This document shows, piece by piece, positions 17,755-26,892 of a stretch of 64,000 nucleotides of DNA (positions are counted from its first letter, which is position 1; each line of letters begins with the position of its first letter). The translations under genes and the position numbers were made by a program. Origin of the DNA: Paenibacillus gorillae (lineage in GTDB: Bacteria > Bacillota > Bacilli > Paenibacillales > Paenibacillaceae). The notes beneath the pieces were generated by a model that had not been told where the DNA came from, did not search any database, and was given only the letters and a program-made list of their open reading frames with translations. The stretch lies in contig NZ_CBVJ010000118.1 of NCBI RefSeq assembly GCF_000513275.1, positions 1-64,000 on the forward strand. The letters are read 5' to 3'.

Positions 17755-18636
17755 TCACTCCATATTGTCACGAAACCGGCGCTCCGCCCGCAGCAGCCCC
17801 GTCACAAAGAGGACGATGCAGCCGACCATCAGTGTAGCGGCTGCCGTCAGCTTCTGAATATCGAGTGAAAAAAACATATTGTTCATATAGTGCTGAAGCA
17901 TATAAATGCGGTCATACGGATAGTCGCCAGCCAGCAAATACGTCTCCCGAAATACTTTGAATGAATTAATAATGGAGATCAGGACGACGAAAAACATCGT
18001 AGGCGTCAAATAAACGAGTGTAATATGAAACAGCTGGCGCAACCGTCCCGCACCTTCGATCCGCGCCGTCTCGTAATAGTCCTGCGGAATCGATTGTAAG
18101 CCGGCCAGAAACAAAATCATGTTATAGCCGATGTTCTTCCATAGATACATGACGACCAGAACTCCCATCGACCAGTCCGACTGCAGCCAGTCAATCCGCT
18201 CCTTGCCCCAGTGATGCAGCCAAAGATTAAGCGTGCCATTCCAGTCGGCAAATATTTGCCAGATCATGACGATGGAAGCGACCGGTACGACCAATGGCAT
18301 GATAAAAGCCGTTCGCAGCCCGTTGCGGAAAAACATCGGCCGGTTCAACAGCAATGCCAGCGATAGCGACGCTGCAATCAGCAGCGGAACGCTAATCCCG
18401 GTAAAAAGCATCGTATTCGCCGCCGCCTTGCGGAAGGAGCTGCTTGCCAGCAGATCCTTGTAGTTGTCAAAGCCGACAAAAGAGCCGCCCAGCGTCCGGT
18501 CCGTGAACGATTCATAGACCCCCATAAGAAACGGGATGATGTAAAAGACCGCAAAGCCGATCAAGCTTGGCGCCAGAAAGAGCAGCGCCAGCATACCCTC
18601 CCTTCGGACCCAGCGCTGCAGCCGGTTCCTACTCAT
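17755..18636 (-). CDS. Sugar ABC transporter permease (MalF/AraP/UgpA family)
   Basis: 293 residues with six membrane segments; the EAA loop reads YETARIEGAGRLRQLFHIT. The gene starts eight bases before the stop of the binding-protein gene, so translation is coupled. Partner of the permease at 16858. Substrate unknown. Confidence 0.9.
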   Translation of the reverse strand: MSRNRLQRWVRREGMLALLFLAPSLIGFAVFYIIPFLMGVYESFTDRTLGGSFVGFDNYKDLLASSSFRKAAANTMLFTGISVPLLIAASLSLALLLNRPMFFRNGLRTAFIMPLVVPVASIVMIWQIFADWNGTLNLWLHHWGKERIDWLQSDWSMGVLVVMYLWKNIGYNMILFLAGLQSIPQDYYETARIEGAGRLRQLFHITLVYLTPTMFFVVLISIINSFKVFRETYLLAGDYPYDRIYMLQHYMNNMFFSLDIQKLTAAATLMVGCIVLFVTGLLRAERRFRDNME

Positions 18637-20038
18637 TGATATAAGTCGTCACTTTGTTCTGAATGAGCTTCGCCACAGCCTCGGCCGTTTTTTGCCCGCT
18701 AAAGAACGCCAGTGACTCGTTATAGATGATCTCTTCGACTTTGCTTGATTGATACGCCACCTGATGAATGGCTCCATTGACATAACCCGTCAGCTGCTCA
18801 ATTTTCGCATCGTCTACCGGAACGGATGCCCCGTGCAGCGGCCCATCCTCATGTCCCTTGACCGAGCCCATCTTCTTCAATTCCTCCAGCTGGTTGGCAT
18901 AAGCCTTCTTATTAATCGGGAAGCCAGCGGACAACGGGGAACTTGCGATCTCCTCCGACATCATAAATTTAACGAAATCCCACGCCTCCTGCTTCACCTT
19001 CGAATTCTCACTTAGCCCGATCGTACGATACGAGCGGAAATAGCCTCCGGGAGATGTTTCCTTCGTATGCGGTTTAGCATACAAACTCATATTTTTAGCG
19101 AGATAACCCTTTAAGGTAGTCAAATAATCACCAGGAGAATTAATTTGAGTCGGGAAAAAGTAAGGACGTTCTTGCCCGATCACGCCGTCGTCGGCCATCG
19201 TTTTCACTTGCTTCATCAGATCCGTGAAAGCAGCCGTCTCGAAGCTCGCTTTGCCTTTCTTCACATCGATGTAGGTCGCGTAGTTATCCGTTACCATCAT
19301 GGTCAAAATACTGCCGGGCATGCTGGCAATCACATTCGGGTAGTCGCCGTCCTTGACGAGCTTCTTCGAGATTTGAGCAAAATCTTCCCATGACCATGAC
19401 TTGTCATCGATCTGTACGCCAGCCTTCGCTATTGCGTCCACATCCCCGGCAAAACCCATCAAGAAAAAGGATAATGGCATGCCGTAAAGACCGCCTCCGA
19501 TCCCCGCATTGTCTAGAATATTTGTGAAATAATCGGCTTTATTGAAGCCCTTATCCTGCTCCATCAACGTATTGAAATCGGCTAGCAGCCCGCGTTTCAC
19601 GTAATCTTCAATCGGCAGCTTGTCCATTTCCAACAGATCCGGCCCTTTGCCGGCCAGCATCGCCGTATTGGTCGTAGTGGCGAATTTCTCCAGGTCCGCT
19701 TCCACATGTTCGTTGTCCGTATCGATGTGCTGCAGCTTGATCTCAATATTCGGGTGAAGCGCTTCATACTTTTTCTTTGCTTCCTCAAACTTATCGTCTT
19801 GCCAGAAGGTTGAGAAGACAATCGTCTTCTTCCCTTTATCTGTCGTTGCTGTTTCTCCCTCTTGATCGCCTTTGCCCGGTTTGCCCGCCGGATCACTCGT
19901 CCCGCCAGAGACGTCGCCGCCCCCGATTCCATTCCCGGAAGAGCCTTCTGTATGGTTGCCCGATCCGTTCGCACCGCTGCAAGCAGCAAGTGTAAAAACA
20001 AGAAGCAGGCCGGTTAGTATACACATCATCTTTTTCAT
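18629..20038 (-). CDS. Extracellular solute-binding lipoprotein of a sugar-type ABC importer
   Basis: 469 residues with signal peptide and lipobox TLAACS (Cys20), a Gly/Ser-rich linker of about 45 residues, then a family 1 solute-binding fold (TIVFSTFWQDDKFEEAKKKY, GLLADFNTLMEQDKGF, WDFVKFMMSEEIAS). It begins the operon with the two permeases and the HlyD-like adaptor. The upstream gap 20039-20145 contains AACAAGTTGTCAC (20125-20137), which resembles a site before the amidase gene. A sensor kinase system lies just upstream and may control it. Confidence 0.9.
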   Translation of the reverse strand: MKKMMCILTGLLLVFTLAACSGANGSGNHTEGSSGNGIGGGDVSGGTSDPAGKPGKGDQEGETATTDKGKKTIVFSTFWQDDKFEEAKKKYEALHPNIEIKLQHIDTDNEHVEADLEKFATTTNTAMLAGKGPDLLEMDKLPIEDYVKRGLLADFNTLMEQDKGFNKADYFTNILDNAGIGGGLYGMPLSFFLMGFAGDVDAIAKAGVQIDDKSWSWEDFAQISKKLVKDGDYPNVIASMPGSILTMMVTDNYATYIDVKKGKASFETAAFTDLMKQVKTMADDGVIGQERPYFFPTQINSPGDYLTTLKGYLAKNMSLYAKPHTKETSPGGYFRSYRTIGLSENSKVKQEAWDFVKFMMSEEIASSPLSAGFPINKKAYANQLEELKKMGSVKGHEDGPLHGASVPVDDAKIEQLTGYVNGAIHQVAYQSSKVEEIIYNESLAFFSGQKTAEAVAKLIQNKVTTYINE

Positions 20039-20144
20039 CCCTATATCCCCTTTCTGTCTGATCCCTATGGATTCGACTTCTTTACTTTAGGGGAATGATG
20101 TCATGAAAGAATCTTAGAGTTGTAAACAAGTTGTCACGAAACTC

Positions 20145-20177
20145 AAAAAAAAACACCTTCCGCTGCCGGAAGATGTC
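20145..20177 (-). terminator. Terminator of the RR-HK-lipoprotein operon
   Basis: ACACCTTCCG pairs with CGGAAGATGT around CTGC; nine T follow on the minus strand. It separates the regulatory operon from the importer operon. Confidence 0.85.
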
Positions 20178-20187
20178 TAGGAATGAT

Positions 20188-21339
20188 CTATTGTTTGAAC
20201 GCGACGATAATCAACTGGGTATTAAAATTATCGTATAGCTCTACCTTAGGAGCAGCAGGCTGCGCGGCGCTCACGCCGTCGTACGGCTTCCGTCCTTGAA
20301 TGAAGAGGGCCCCGTTGTCCGGACTCCAAGCCATCTGTGCAGCGACAAAGCCGCGATAAACGGATTTCTTATTCAGCAGATTATTGCCTTGCAGCTTCGC
20401 CACATCAATCGTCGCTTCCTCTGTCGTATAAGCAATGTATTGCCGGTCCTTCGACAATTCAAAGCTGCCCACTTGATCCAGCAGCACGGATACGCCAGCA
20501 TTGCGCCGGTCATACGTAAACAAAGTGCCGTCGGTGCCGACAAAAGCGATCCGGTCCTTATCCAGCCAGTCCACCTGAAGATTATCGTTCAGTGTATGCT
20601 CATATTCGCTGACGAACTGGCTGCCCTTCCATCTGCCCAGCACGAAGCTCGTAAGCTTACCTTTCTCAGCCTTCACTATTAAGGCACTGCTGCCATCGTC
20701 GGACAGCTTGATGGAATAAAAATAAGCCGTTTTATTCAAGTCAGGCATCGTGTAGTTCTTCTTCGTCTTATTCTCTGTATCGTACACACTGATCTCAGTC
20801 TCGCCCTGCTCTGACTGTGAAAAATAGGAAAAATAGCGGCTGTTATCCGACCATGTCAACGTTCTTGGAATTTGCCTCGCCGAAAAATCCAACGTGTCGA
20901 TTACTTGAACCGTCCCGCCAGACAGCGATGCCACAGAAATGTCTGCCGATGCAGATTTAAAGCTAAATCCTGCGTAATACCGGCCATCCGGCGACAAGCC
21001 CGTCAAATCGGTCGTATAGAGATCCAAATTCAGAAGCTTTTGCGGCTTCTCATATGGCGGAACATATCGTTCGATCGTCTGGTTTCCCTTATCCCCCCAG
21101 TATGCCCGGATCAAAGACTCCGGTCCGCTCCAGCGAAACTCGCCCACACTTTTCTCATGCATATAGGGAAACCTGTATAACGTACGGACCTCGAAAGCTT
21201 CACCCCCGCGATCCTCTGGCACTTCTTCAGCTTTGTCCGGTATAATGATCGTCTCAGAGCGAAGCCTGCTCATGCAGCCGGATAAGACCAGCAGCAGAAT
21301 GCCGAGACATAAGCCTATGCGTATATGCTTAATGTTCAT
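20188..21339 (-). CDS. Lipoprotein with beta-propeller-like repeats, linked to a two-component system
   Basis: A 383-residue lipoprotein (lipobox VLSGCM, Cys near residue 22) whose mature part has repeated short beta motifs such as LTWSDNSRYFSYFSQSEQGE and MAWSPDNGALFIQG, resembling TolB/WD40-like propellers. ATG 21339 follows GGAGAG and overlaps the kinase stop by 11 bp; the longer frame from 21393 would bury the signal peptide. It is the third gene of an RR-HK-lipoprotein operon, so it may tune or sense for the kinase. No specific function is recognised. Confidence 0.8.
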   Translation of the reverse strand: MNIKHIRIGLCLGILLLVLSGCMSRLRSETIIIPDKAEEVPEDRGGEAFEVRTLYRFPYMHEKSVGEFRWSGPESLIRAYWGDKGNQTIERYVPPYEKPQKLLNLDLYTTDLTGLSPDGRYYAGFSFKSASADISVASLSGGTVQVIDTLDFSARQIPRTLTWSDNSRYFSYFSQSEQGETEISVYDTENKTKKNYTMPDLNKTAYFYSIKLSDDGSSALIVKAEKGKLTSFVLGRWKGSQFVSEYEHTLNDNLQVDWLDKDRIAFVGTDGTLFTYDRRNAGVSVLLDQVGSFELSKDRQYIAYTTEEATIDVAKLQGNNLLNKKSVYRGFVAAQMAWSPDNGALFIQGRKPYDGVSAAQPAAPKVELYDNFNTQLIIVAFKQ

Positions 21340-22807
21340 GCCATCTCTCCGCTTTCGTATAAGGTAGCTCCACGGTAATGAGCGTTTCCCCATTCTCGCT
21401 TCTCATTCCAATAGTTCCGCCGATATCGTCCACGATTGATTTCGCAATGTTAAGGCCAAGCCCTACGCTGCCCTGCTCTTTCACCCGGCTTTCGCCCAAA
21501 TAAAAGGGCTCGAAAATTTTGGCGAGCTGCTCAGGCGGGATCGTATCGCTTTCGTTGGCAAACACAATACGTACCCATTCGTGACCGGCACTGGCTTTGA
21601 CCGAAATTTCCGAATGGGCGTGACCGTACTTGATTGCATTATCGACCAGATTGATGAACAGCTGCCGGAGCTTGTCCGGTTGTCCCCCGACGTAAAGCCC
21701 GGCCTCGGCGTTAAAATCAATGGTCTTCTTATATCTTTGTGCCTTGAACGCCATCGCCTCGCAAACATCCTTTAGCAAAGGCCCGATTTCAATTCTTCCC
21801 TTGTCATCCCAGCTGTCCTGCTCCTTGGAAGCCTCCAGCAGCGAGACGACCATCTCATGAAGCCGCTGGCTCTCTCCCACAATATGCTTCATCCCTTTGC
21901 GGAAAAACGCAGGATCACTTTCCCCGTTTTCCCTAATCAGCTCCGCATAGCCCAAAATCGAGGTCAGCGGCGTCTTCAGCTCATGCGTCACATTGTCATA
22001 GAAATGCTTGCTTTGCAAATGCAGCTTTTCCAGCCGGTCGCGGTCTCGTTCGATCTTCCCGATCTGGCTCCGCAATTGCTCGATCATGTCATTGAAGTTG
22101 CTGGCAAGCCGCCCGATCTCATCGTTGCGCCGCATCGTCAATCGGACATCCAGATTGCCCTTTGTCACTTCGTTCGAGGCATTGGCCAGCTTCGTCAACG
22201 GAATTGATATGTGGCGGGAGAGCAAATAAGAGAACAAGAATGCAGCGCCAAAAATCGCCAGTGCGATATAAAAAATCGCATTCAGAATTTTCCCCGACTG
22301 CTCATATAGCGAGCCAAACGTCTTGGAGTAGCGAAGAATGCCCACCTTCACCCCGTCGATAATGACCGGATAGGAATAGAGCACGGCAGCTGTACCGCTG
22401 TCGTAAGAAATCGTATACGCGGTCGAGCCGCGGAGCGCTTGCTTCAGATCATTGTCCGAAGAACCGGCGAAGACGGACGGGTTGGAAGCATACAGCAAGC
22501 TGCCGTCTATGGAGTAGGCGCTCACTTCGCTGGAGGTGGCATACAGCAGATCGCCGATCATTTCCTCCGCGATTTGTCCAAAGTACACTTCGTTATTTGT
22601 AAAATGGTTAATCATAAACGCCTGACGGACGTAGCTGTTGCCCGTTTTTTTCAGCCCGAGCAGATCATCCGTAATAATCTTCTGATTGCTTGTCTGAATG
22701 ATGCTCGTAACCGTCTGGTTCAACAGCAGGAAGGAGACTAGGAAAATCAGAAAAAAGCCGACGATGAATTTCGAGCGAATGGATCTCAGCTGAAGAAATC
22801 GCATCAT
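21329..22807 (-). CDS. Sensor histidine kinase with HAMP domain
   Basis: 492 residues: TM1 (about 14-32), an extracytoplasmic domain of about 140 residues, TM2 (about 175-195), HAMP (to about 250), HisKA with His in NVTHELKTPLTSILGYAEL, and HATPase (NLVDNAIKYGH, GLGLNIAKSIV). It should phosphorylate the response regulator encoded three bases upstream. The extracytoplasmic domain gives no recognised ligand. Gene order and the shared lipoprotein suggest a membrane- or envelope-sensing role and possible control of the neighbouring ABC importer; that is inference. Confidence 0.9.
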   Translation of the reverse strand: MMRFLQLRSIRSKFIVGFFLIFLVSFLLLNQTVTSIIQTSNQKIITDDLLGLKKTGNSYVRQAFMINHFTNNEVYFGQIAEEMIGDLLYATSSEVSAYSIDGSLLYASNPSVFAGSSDNDLKQALRGSTAYTISYDSGTAAVLYSYPVIIDGVKVGILRYSKTFGSLYEQSGKILNAIFYIALAIFGAAFLFSYLLSRHISIPLTKLANASNEVTKGNLDVRLTMRRNDEIGRLASNFNDMIEQLRSQIGKIERDRDRLEKLHLQSKHFYDNVTHELKTPLTSILGYAELIRENGESDPAFFRKGMKHIVGESQRLHEMVVSLLEASKEQDSWDDKGRIEIGPLLKDVCEAMAFKAQRYKKTIDFNAEAGLYVGGQPDKLRQLFINLVDNAIKYGHAHSEISVKASAGHEWVRIVFANESDTIPPEQLAKIFEPFYLGESRVKEQGSVGLGLNIAKSIVDDIGGTIGMRSENGETLITVELPYTKAERWHEH

Positions 22808-22809
22808 CG

Positions 22810-23508
22810 TTAATCAATATCCTTCTCGAATTTATAGCCGATGCCAAATACCGTCGTAATGAAATCATTGGCATCCAGCTTTTTGCGCAGCCGCTGTATA
22901 TGATTGTCCACCGTTCGCGTCTCCCCGACATAGTCATAGCCCCAGACCAATTCCAGCAGCTCTTCTCGCGTGAAAATCCGGCCCCGGCTGCTGCAAAGCT
23001 TCACGAGCAAATCGAACTCCTTGGGCGTCATGTCGACCGCATCCCCGGACTTTCTAACGAGCCGCTCGCTGCGAATAATCTCAATGTTCTTGAAGCGAAT
23101 GACTTCATTCTCCGGCTCTTCGCTGCCGCTGCGGTTCGCCTGCGCCATGCGGCGGAGAATCGTTCGAATCCGGGCGATCACCTCACGCAGATCGAACGGC
23201 TTCGTAATATAATCGTCGGCGCCAAACTCCAAGCCGAGTATTTTATCCGTAATATCGGATTTCGCTGTAATCATAAGAATAGGAATGTTGTAGCTGGCTG
23301 TCACTTTCTTGCACACCTCAAGGCCGCTTTGGTCGGGAAGCATCCAGTCGAGCAGCAGGAAATCGGGACGGAACCGTTCCATCTCCCGCAGGCCGTCCGC
23401 TCCGCTCGCAGCCGTCTGCGTCAGATAGCCTTCTTTGGTTAAGCCGTATGCAAGAAGATCGGCAATGGCTTCCTCATCCTCGATTATAAGAATTTTAGTC
23501 TTCTCCAT
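22810..23508 (-). CDS. OmpR/PhoB-family response regulator
   Basis: About 232 residues. Receiver domain with acidic pocket IEDEE, phospho-acceptor Asp in FLLLDWMLPDQSG, Thr in MITAKSD and Lys in YITKPFDLREV; winged helix from about residue 135 (VDMTPKEFDLLVKLCSSRG, VWGYDYVGETRTVDNHI). Cognate of the kinase three bases downstream. Start is ATG 23508 after TTGGGGATC, or TTG 23520 four codons earlier after AGGGGAAG; both are possible. Confidence 0.9.
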   Translation of the reverse strand: MEKTKILIIEDEEAIADLLAYGLTKEGYLTQTAASGADGLREMERFRPDFLLLDWMLPDQSGLEVCKKVTASYNIPILMITAKSDITDKILGLEFGADDYITKPFDLREVIARIRTILRRMAQANRSGSEEPENEVIRFKNIEIIRSERLVRKSGDAVDMTPKEFDLLVKLCSSRGRIFTREELLELVWGYDYVGETRTVDNHIQRLRKKLDANDFITTVFGIGYKFEKDID

Positions 23509-23603
23509 CTTGATCCCCAATCTTCCCCTGACAATTTATCGGCATATAGAAACATCATAGCATGACCGCTTGCTATTTATAAAATAGGTGCCTGAAAAAG
23601 CAA

Positions 23604-23629
23604 AAACCCGACCTCTTGCGGTCGGGTTT
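23604..23629 (-). terminator. Terminator of the YdjO-like gene
   Basis: AAACCCGACC/GGTCGGGTTT, a perfect 10-bp stem with a six-base loop, 25 bp after the stop. Confidence 0.8.
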
Positions 23630-23653
23630 AACATGGTGAAGAATCGTTGCGTA

Positions 23654-23869
23654 TTATTTGTTTTTAACCCAGCTCGGGCTGGTGTTTGTTACAGCAGTAA
23701 GCATTTTTTCGTTTTTAACCATAGGAGATTGGCATTGGGGACATACGGGAACCATATTGAAAACAAAGTTATCCCTCATCCAGCCTTTGCAATCCTCGCT
23801 CGAACAAGACCATATGGCAGTTAATTCAGTGGGGAGATCTTCTACATTCTTTTTCCGAGAATTGTACAT
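23654..23869 (-). CDS. YdjO-like cold-inducible small zinc-ribbon-like protein
   Basis: 71 residues, matching the B. subtilis YdjO type: WSCSSEDCKGWMRDNFVF and CPQCQSPM give four cysteines arranged as a possible zinc ribbon. I use ATG 23869 (MYNSRKKN) with GAGGG eight bases upstream; the longer frame to 23929 runs into the csp terminator. It lies directly downstream of a cold-shock protein gene, which fits a cold-linked role. Molecular function is unknown. Confidence 0.78.
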   Translation of the reverse strand: MYNSRKKNVEDLPTELTAIWSCSSEDCKGWMRDNFVFNMVPVCPQCQSPMVKNEKMLTAVTNTSPSWVKNK

Positions 23870-23914
23870 GCGCGCATCCCTCTTTCTTGAATTCGTTATA
23901 GGTGCAGCTGTGAT

Positions 23915-23944
23915 AAAAAATCGCCCCAAACGTCAGTCCGGGGC
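23915..23944 (-). terminator. Terminator of the cold-shock gene
   Basis: GCCCC (23923-23927) pairs with GGGGC (23940-23944); six T follow on the minus strand. Confidence 0.65.
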
Positions 23945-23961
23945 ATGATTCTCTGCTAATC

Positions 23962-24162
23962 CTACAGCTTTACAACGTTCTCAGCTTGCGGTCCGCGGTT
24001 GCCTTGTACGATGTTGAATTCAACGCGTTGACCTTCGTCAAGCGATTTGTAGCCGTCGCCAACGATTGCGCTGAAATGCACGAATACGTCGTTGCCGCCT
24101 TCAACCTCGATAAAGCCAAAGCCTTTTTCTCCGTTAAACCATTTCACTGTACCTGTTTCCAT
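23962..24162 (-). CDS. Cold-shock protein, CspA/CspB family
   Basis: A 66-residue single cold-shock domain with both RNA-binding motifs, KGFGFIEV (RNP1) and VFVHFSAI (RNP2), as in B. subtilis CspB. It binds single-stranded RNA or DNA and prevents RNA secondary structure at low temperature. The start at ATG 24162 is set by AAAGGTGG; the longer frame adds an unrelated leader. A long upstream leader with a stable hairpin suggests post-transcriptional control. Confidence 0.95.
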   Translation of the reverse strand: METGTVKWFNGEKGFGFIEVEGGNDVFVHFSAIVGDGYKSLDEGQRVEFNIVQGNRGPQAENVVKL

Positions 24163-24232
24163 TGTAAAAAACCACCTTTTATCTGATATGCATCTGATTT
24201 GCATGACCTTTACTTCTTTCCCAAGAAATAAA

Positions 24233-24291
24233 AATTCACATCGCGTATAAGGTTATTGCTTGATAGAATAACCCTCTACGCTATGTGAATT
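24233..24291 (-). promoter_or_regulatory. Long hairpin in the csp upstream region
   Basis: AATTCACAT pairs with ATGTGAATT and GCGTA with TACGC in one outer stem (24233-24247 with 24277-24291, one mismatch); GGTTATT/AATAACC (24251-24257, 24267-24273) forms an inner stem. On the minus strand the 3' arm is followed by TTTTTATTT. It may be a csp leader structure, an attenuator, or the terminator of the IclR gene 135 bp upstream. Confidence 0.6.
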
Positions 24292-24425
24292 CGTTAGGTC
24301 GCTATTTCGATAAAGTTAGTATAACACAGATCGGCACGAATAAAAATTGGCATTCGCTGTAAATGAATGACAATCGGTAAAAAAAGGCCGATTTTTAGCA
24401 GCTTTAGACTGAGAAAAGCCAGCCT

Positions 24426-25172
24426 TTAAGCCAATCCGCCGAGTTTACAAGAAATTTGCGATGCCGCCGACTTTACATCCTGAATGAGCTTCGGCATTTC
24501 CTGCTCGCTTAACCGATGGACAGGTCCGGCAGCCGACAAACTGGCGACGATGCGCTGCTGGGGATCAAAGATCGGAGCCGCCACCGCGAATACATCTTCA
24601 TCCACCTCACCAAGCGTCATGGAATAACCGTTGTCCCTGATCTGCTGCAGCTCTTTGAGCAGCGAGGTCTTGTCTGCGCTTTTATCCTCTTCAAACACTT
24701 TGGTCATTTCCCCGATTATTTTATCGCTTTCGTAAGCGAGCAAAATTTTTCCCGAGGCGCCGGAATTAAGCGGCAAAATGCGGCCGTTCTCAATCGTCAG
24801 CCTAACCAATCTTCGGCTTGTTACGTTTTCTATGCAAATGGCTTTGGAGCCTGAACGGACAAACAGCACCGTCGTTTCATTCGTCAGACCCGTAAGGTCT
24901 TCCATAATAGGCCGGGCAATCGTCAGGAGTTCCTTCTCGATCTGCTGGGACAAGCTTCTTGCCAGGTCAAAGATTCGAAGTCCCAATCCGATTTGACCTC
25001 TGCCTTTGCGCTCTACAAAACCATTCTTAATGAGCGTTTGAATAAAACGGTAAGCTGTACTGTCGGGAATGCCGACCTTCTCCGCAATCTCGCTAACCGT
25101 CAGTGTAGAGCCCGATTCTGCAAGTACGAATAAAATGTCGATAGCACGTCCCAATGTTTGAGTCCCATTCAT
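24426..25172 (-). CDS. IclR-family transcriptional regulator of the ergothioneine-type cluster
   Basis: 248 residues: N-terminal winged helix (LTVSEIAEKVGIPDSTAYRF, residues about 20-60) and C-terminal effector domain (about 75-245). IclR proteins bind small carboxylates or aromatic compounds and usually control the adjacent catabolic genes. Here it closes a 12-kb run of co-oriented genes, 45 bp after the last ABC permease. GAGGTG precedes ATG 25172. Its likely operators are the shared motifs at 28494 and 36828. Specific effector unknown; a pathway intermediate is the natural guess. Confidence 0.85.
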   Translation of the reverse strand: MNGTQTLGRAIDILFVLAESGSTLTVSEIAEKVGIPDSTAYRFIQTLIKNGFVERKGRGQIGLGLRIFDLARSLSQQIEKELLTIARPIMEDLTGLTNETTVLFVRSGSKAICIENVTSRRLVRLTIENGRILPLNSGASGKILLAYESDKIIGEMTKVFEEDKSADKTSLLKELQQIRDNGYSMTLGEVDEDVFAVAAPIFDPQQRIVASLSAAGPVHRLSEQEMPKLIQDVKSAASQISCKLGGLA

Positions 25173-25217
25173 CTCTGCACCTCAAGTTAAAGCAATAGTC
25201 ATACTCTGACTATTATA

Positions 25218-25865
25218 TCATATTCGTTGTTCACCGCGGGATTTGCGCAGCGTCGTTTTTTCAATTTCCAGCAGCATGGTATTGGCCGTCAATGCAAGCA
25301 GTGAGACGAGCAGCGTTCCCCAGACCATCTTCGGAAGCGAATTCTGATACAGCCCTTGGAATAAAATCGTGCCCAGTCCGCCTGCATTGATCCAAGCCGC
25401 AATTGTGGTAATCCCGATTACCGATACCGAAGCGATCCGCAGGCCGCCAATAATGACCGGCAGTGCCAGTGGCAGCTCGATCTTAATGAATAGCCTCCAG
25501 GGTCCGAACCCCATCCCTTTACCCGCCTCGATAATCGCCGGATCGATAGATTGAAAGCCCGAAATGACGTTCCTTACAAGGATGAGCTGGCTATAGACGA
25601 CTAATGCGATGATCGCCGGCTTTGCGCCCAGTCCCACCAGCGGGATGAGCATGGCGAACATGCCTAAGCTTGGAATGGCATAAATGATTCCTAATACGGA
25701 TAATACGGGTATGGCTATCCGCCGGTGTCTGGACAGCCAATAGCCGATTGGAAGCGCGATGATAACCGCAATCAGCAAAGATACGGCCGTTAAATAAATA
25801 TGCTCCAGAAAGGCGGTCAACAGATCGCTATAATAGCGGGTGAAGTACTCAATGATCCCGTTCAT
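25218..25865 (-). CDS. Quaternary-amine ABC transporter permease (OpuCD/ProW type)
   Basis: 215 residues, about six membrane segments, with the docking loop IEAGKGMGFGPWRLFIKIELP and the family signature ASVSVIGITTIAAWINAGGLG. The start overlaps the ATPase stop by four bases (ATGA). Family members import glycine betaine, carnitine, choline, or in the EgtU branch ergothioneine. Context with ergothioneine-type catabolic genes favours ergothioneine, which is itself a betaine. Confidence 0.88.
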   Translation of the reverse strand: MNGIIEYFTRYYSDLLTAFLEHIYLTAVSLLIAVIIALPIGYWLSRHRRIAIPVLSVLGIIYAIPSLGMFAMLIPLVGLGAKPAIIALVVYSQLILVRNVISGFQSIDPAIIEAGKGMGFGPWRLFIKIELPLALPVIIGGLRIASVSVIGITTIAAWINAGGLGTILFQGLYQNSLPKMVWGTLLVSLLALTANTMLLEIEKTTLRKSRGEQRI

Positions 25866-26821
25866 TTGCCGTTACCCGGCTTCAACTGCTCCAGCGTCAG
25901 TTGGCCCGCAGGCTCGCCGCCGCTGTTCACTACGACAACATAAGGAACATTATGCTGCAGCAGTGTTTGAAGCACCGTCTTCAAGCTGTCTCCCGCCTGT
26001 ACGCGCGGAATGTGCGTCCCAATCGGCTCCTGCGGCAGACTGATCATATGCTCGCCAGCCCGCATCAGGTTCAACTGCTGGAACAAATCATCCGCTTGAA
26101 TCAATGTCGAGACGAACTCATTGCTAGGATTGGACATAACGGCAAGGGGCGTATCATATTGCTGAATCGTGCCTTCATTCATGACGATCATGCGATCGCC
26201 AAGCTTCATCGCCTCTTCGACGTCATGCGTAACGAAGAGCACGGTTTTGCCAAGCTCTTGCTGGATGCTCTTGAAGTCATCTTGGAGCTTGGTGCGCGTA
26301 ATGGCGTCGATTGCGCCAAACGGCTCATCCATGAGCAGAATCGCCGGGTCGCCAGCCATCGCCCGGGCAATGCCGACGCGCTGCTGCTGACCGCCTGACA
26401 ATTGGCGCGGGTACAGCTTTTTGTAGTTTTCCGGCAAATGAACGAGCTTCATCAAATAATCGACTTTCTCTGCCGTTTTCTGGCGCTCCCAGCCGAGTAT
26501 GTTCGGTACGGTCGCGATATTTTGCTCAATCGTCAAGTGCGGGAACAGACCCACCTGCTGGATGACATAGCCGATGCTTTGGCGCAATTCGGTCACAGGC
26601 GTGCTCCGGATATCCTTGCCGAATACGGAGATCGTTCCGGTCGTCGGTTCGATAATGCGGTTAACCATTTTCAACAAGGTCGTCTTGCCGCAGCCGGAGG
26701 CGCCTAAGATCGTGACGAAAGAGCCTTGCGGTACGATGAGACTCGTCTCATGAACGGACGGCCTAGCTGCCTTGGAAAACGTTTTGGACACCTGCTCGAA
26801 CTTGATTGCCTCTTTGCTCAT
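25862..26821 (-). CDS. Quaternary-amine ABC transporter ATP-binding protein (OpuCA type)
   Basis: 319 residues. Walker A GASGCGKTT, signature LSGGQQQRVG, Walker B ILLMDEPFGAID and H-loop FVTHDVEEA are intact. The C-terminal 70 residues keep about one CBS-type repeat (LQTLLQHNVPYVVVVNSGGE) instead of the tandem pair of osmoregulated OpuA/OpuC ATPases. That makes osmotic gating less likely and fits a nutrient importer, although this is inference. Gene order is permease, binding protein, ATPase, permease. Confidence 0.9.
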   Translation of the reverse strand: MSKEAIKFEQVSKTFSKAARPSVHETSLIVPQGSFVTILGASGCGKTTLLKMVNRIIEPTTGTISVFGKDIRSTPVTELRQSIGYVIQQVGLFPHLTIEQNIATVPNILGWERQKTAEKVDYLMKLVHLPENYKKLYPRQLSGGQQQRVGIARAMAGDPAILLMDEPFGAIDAITRTKLQDDFKSIQQELGKTVLFVTHDVEEAMKLGDRMIVMNEGTIQQYDTPLAVMSNPSNEFVSTLIQADDLFQQLNLMRAGEHMISLPQEPIGTHIPRVQAGDSLKTVLQTLLQHNVPYVVVVNSGGEPAGQLTLEQLKPGNGK

Positions 26822-26892
26822 TATTATCAGCTCCTGTAGGAAGGGGGCTCCCCCTCATTCGGAGAAACCCCTTTGCATCTTGCTTCGATTGC

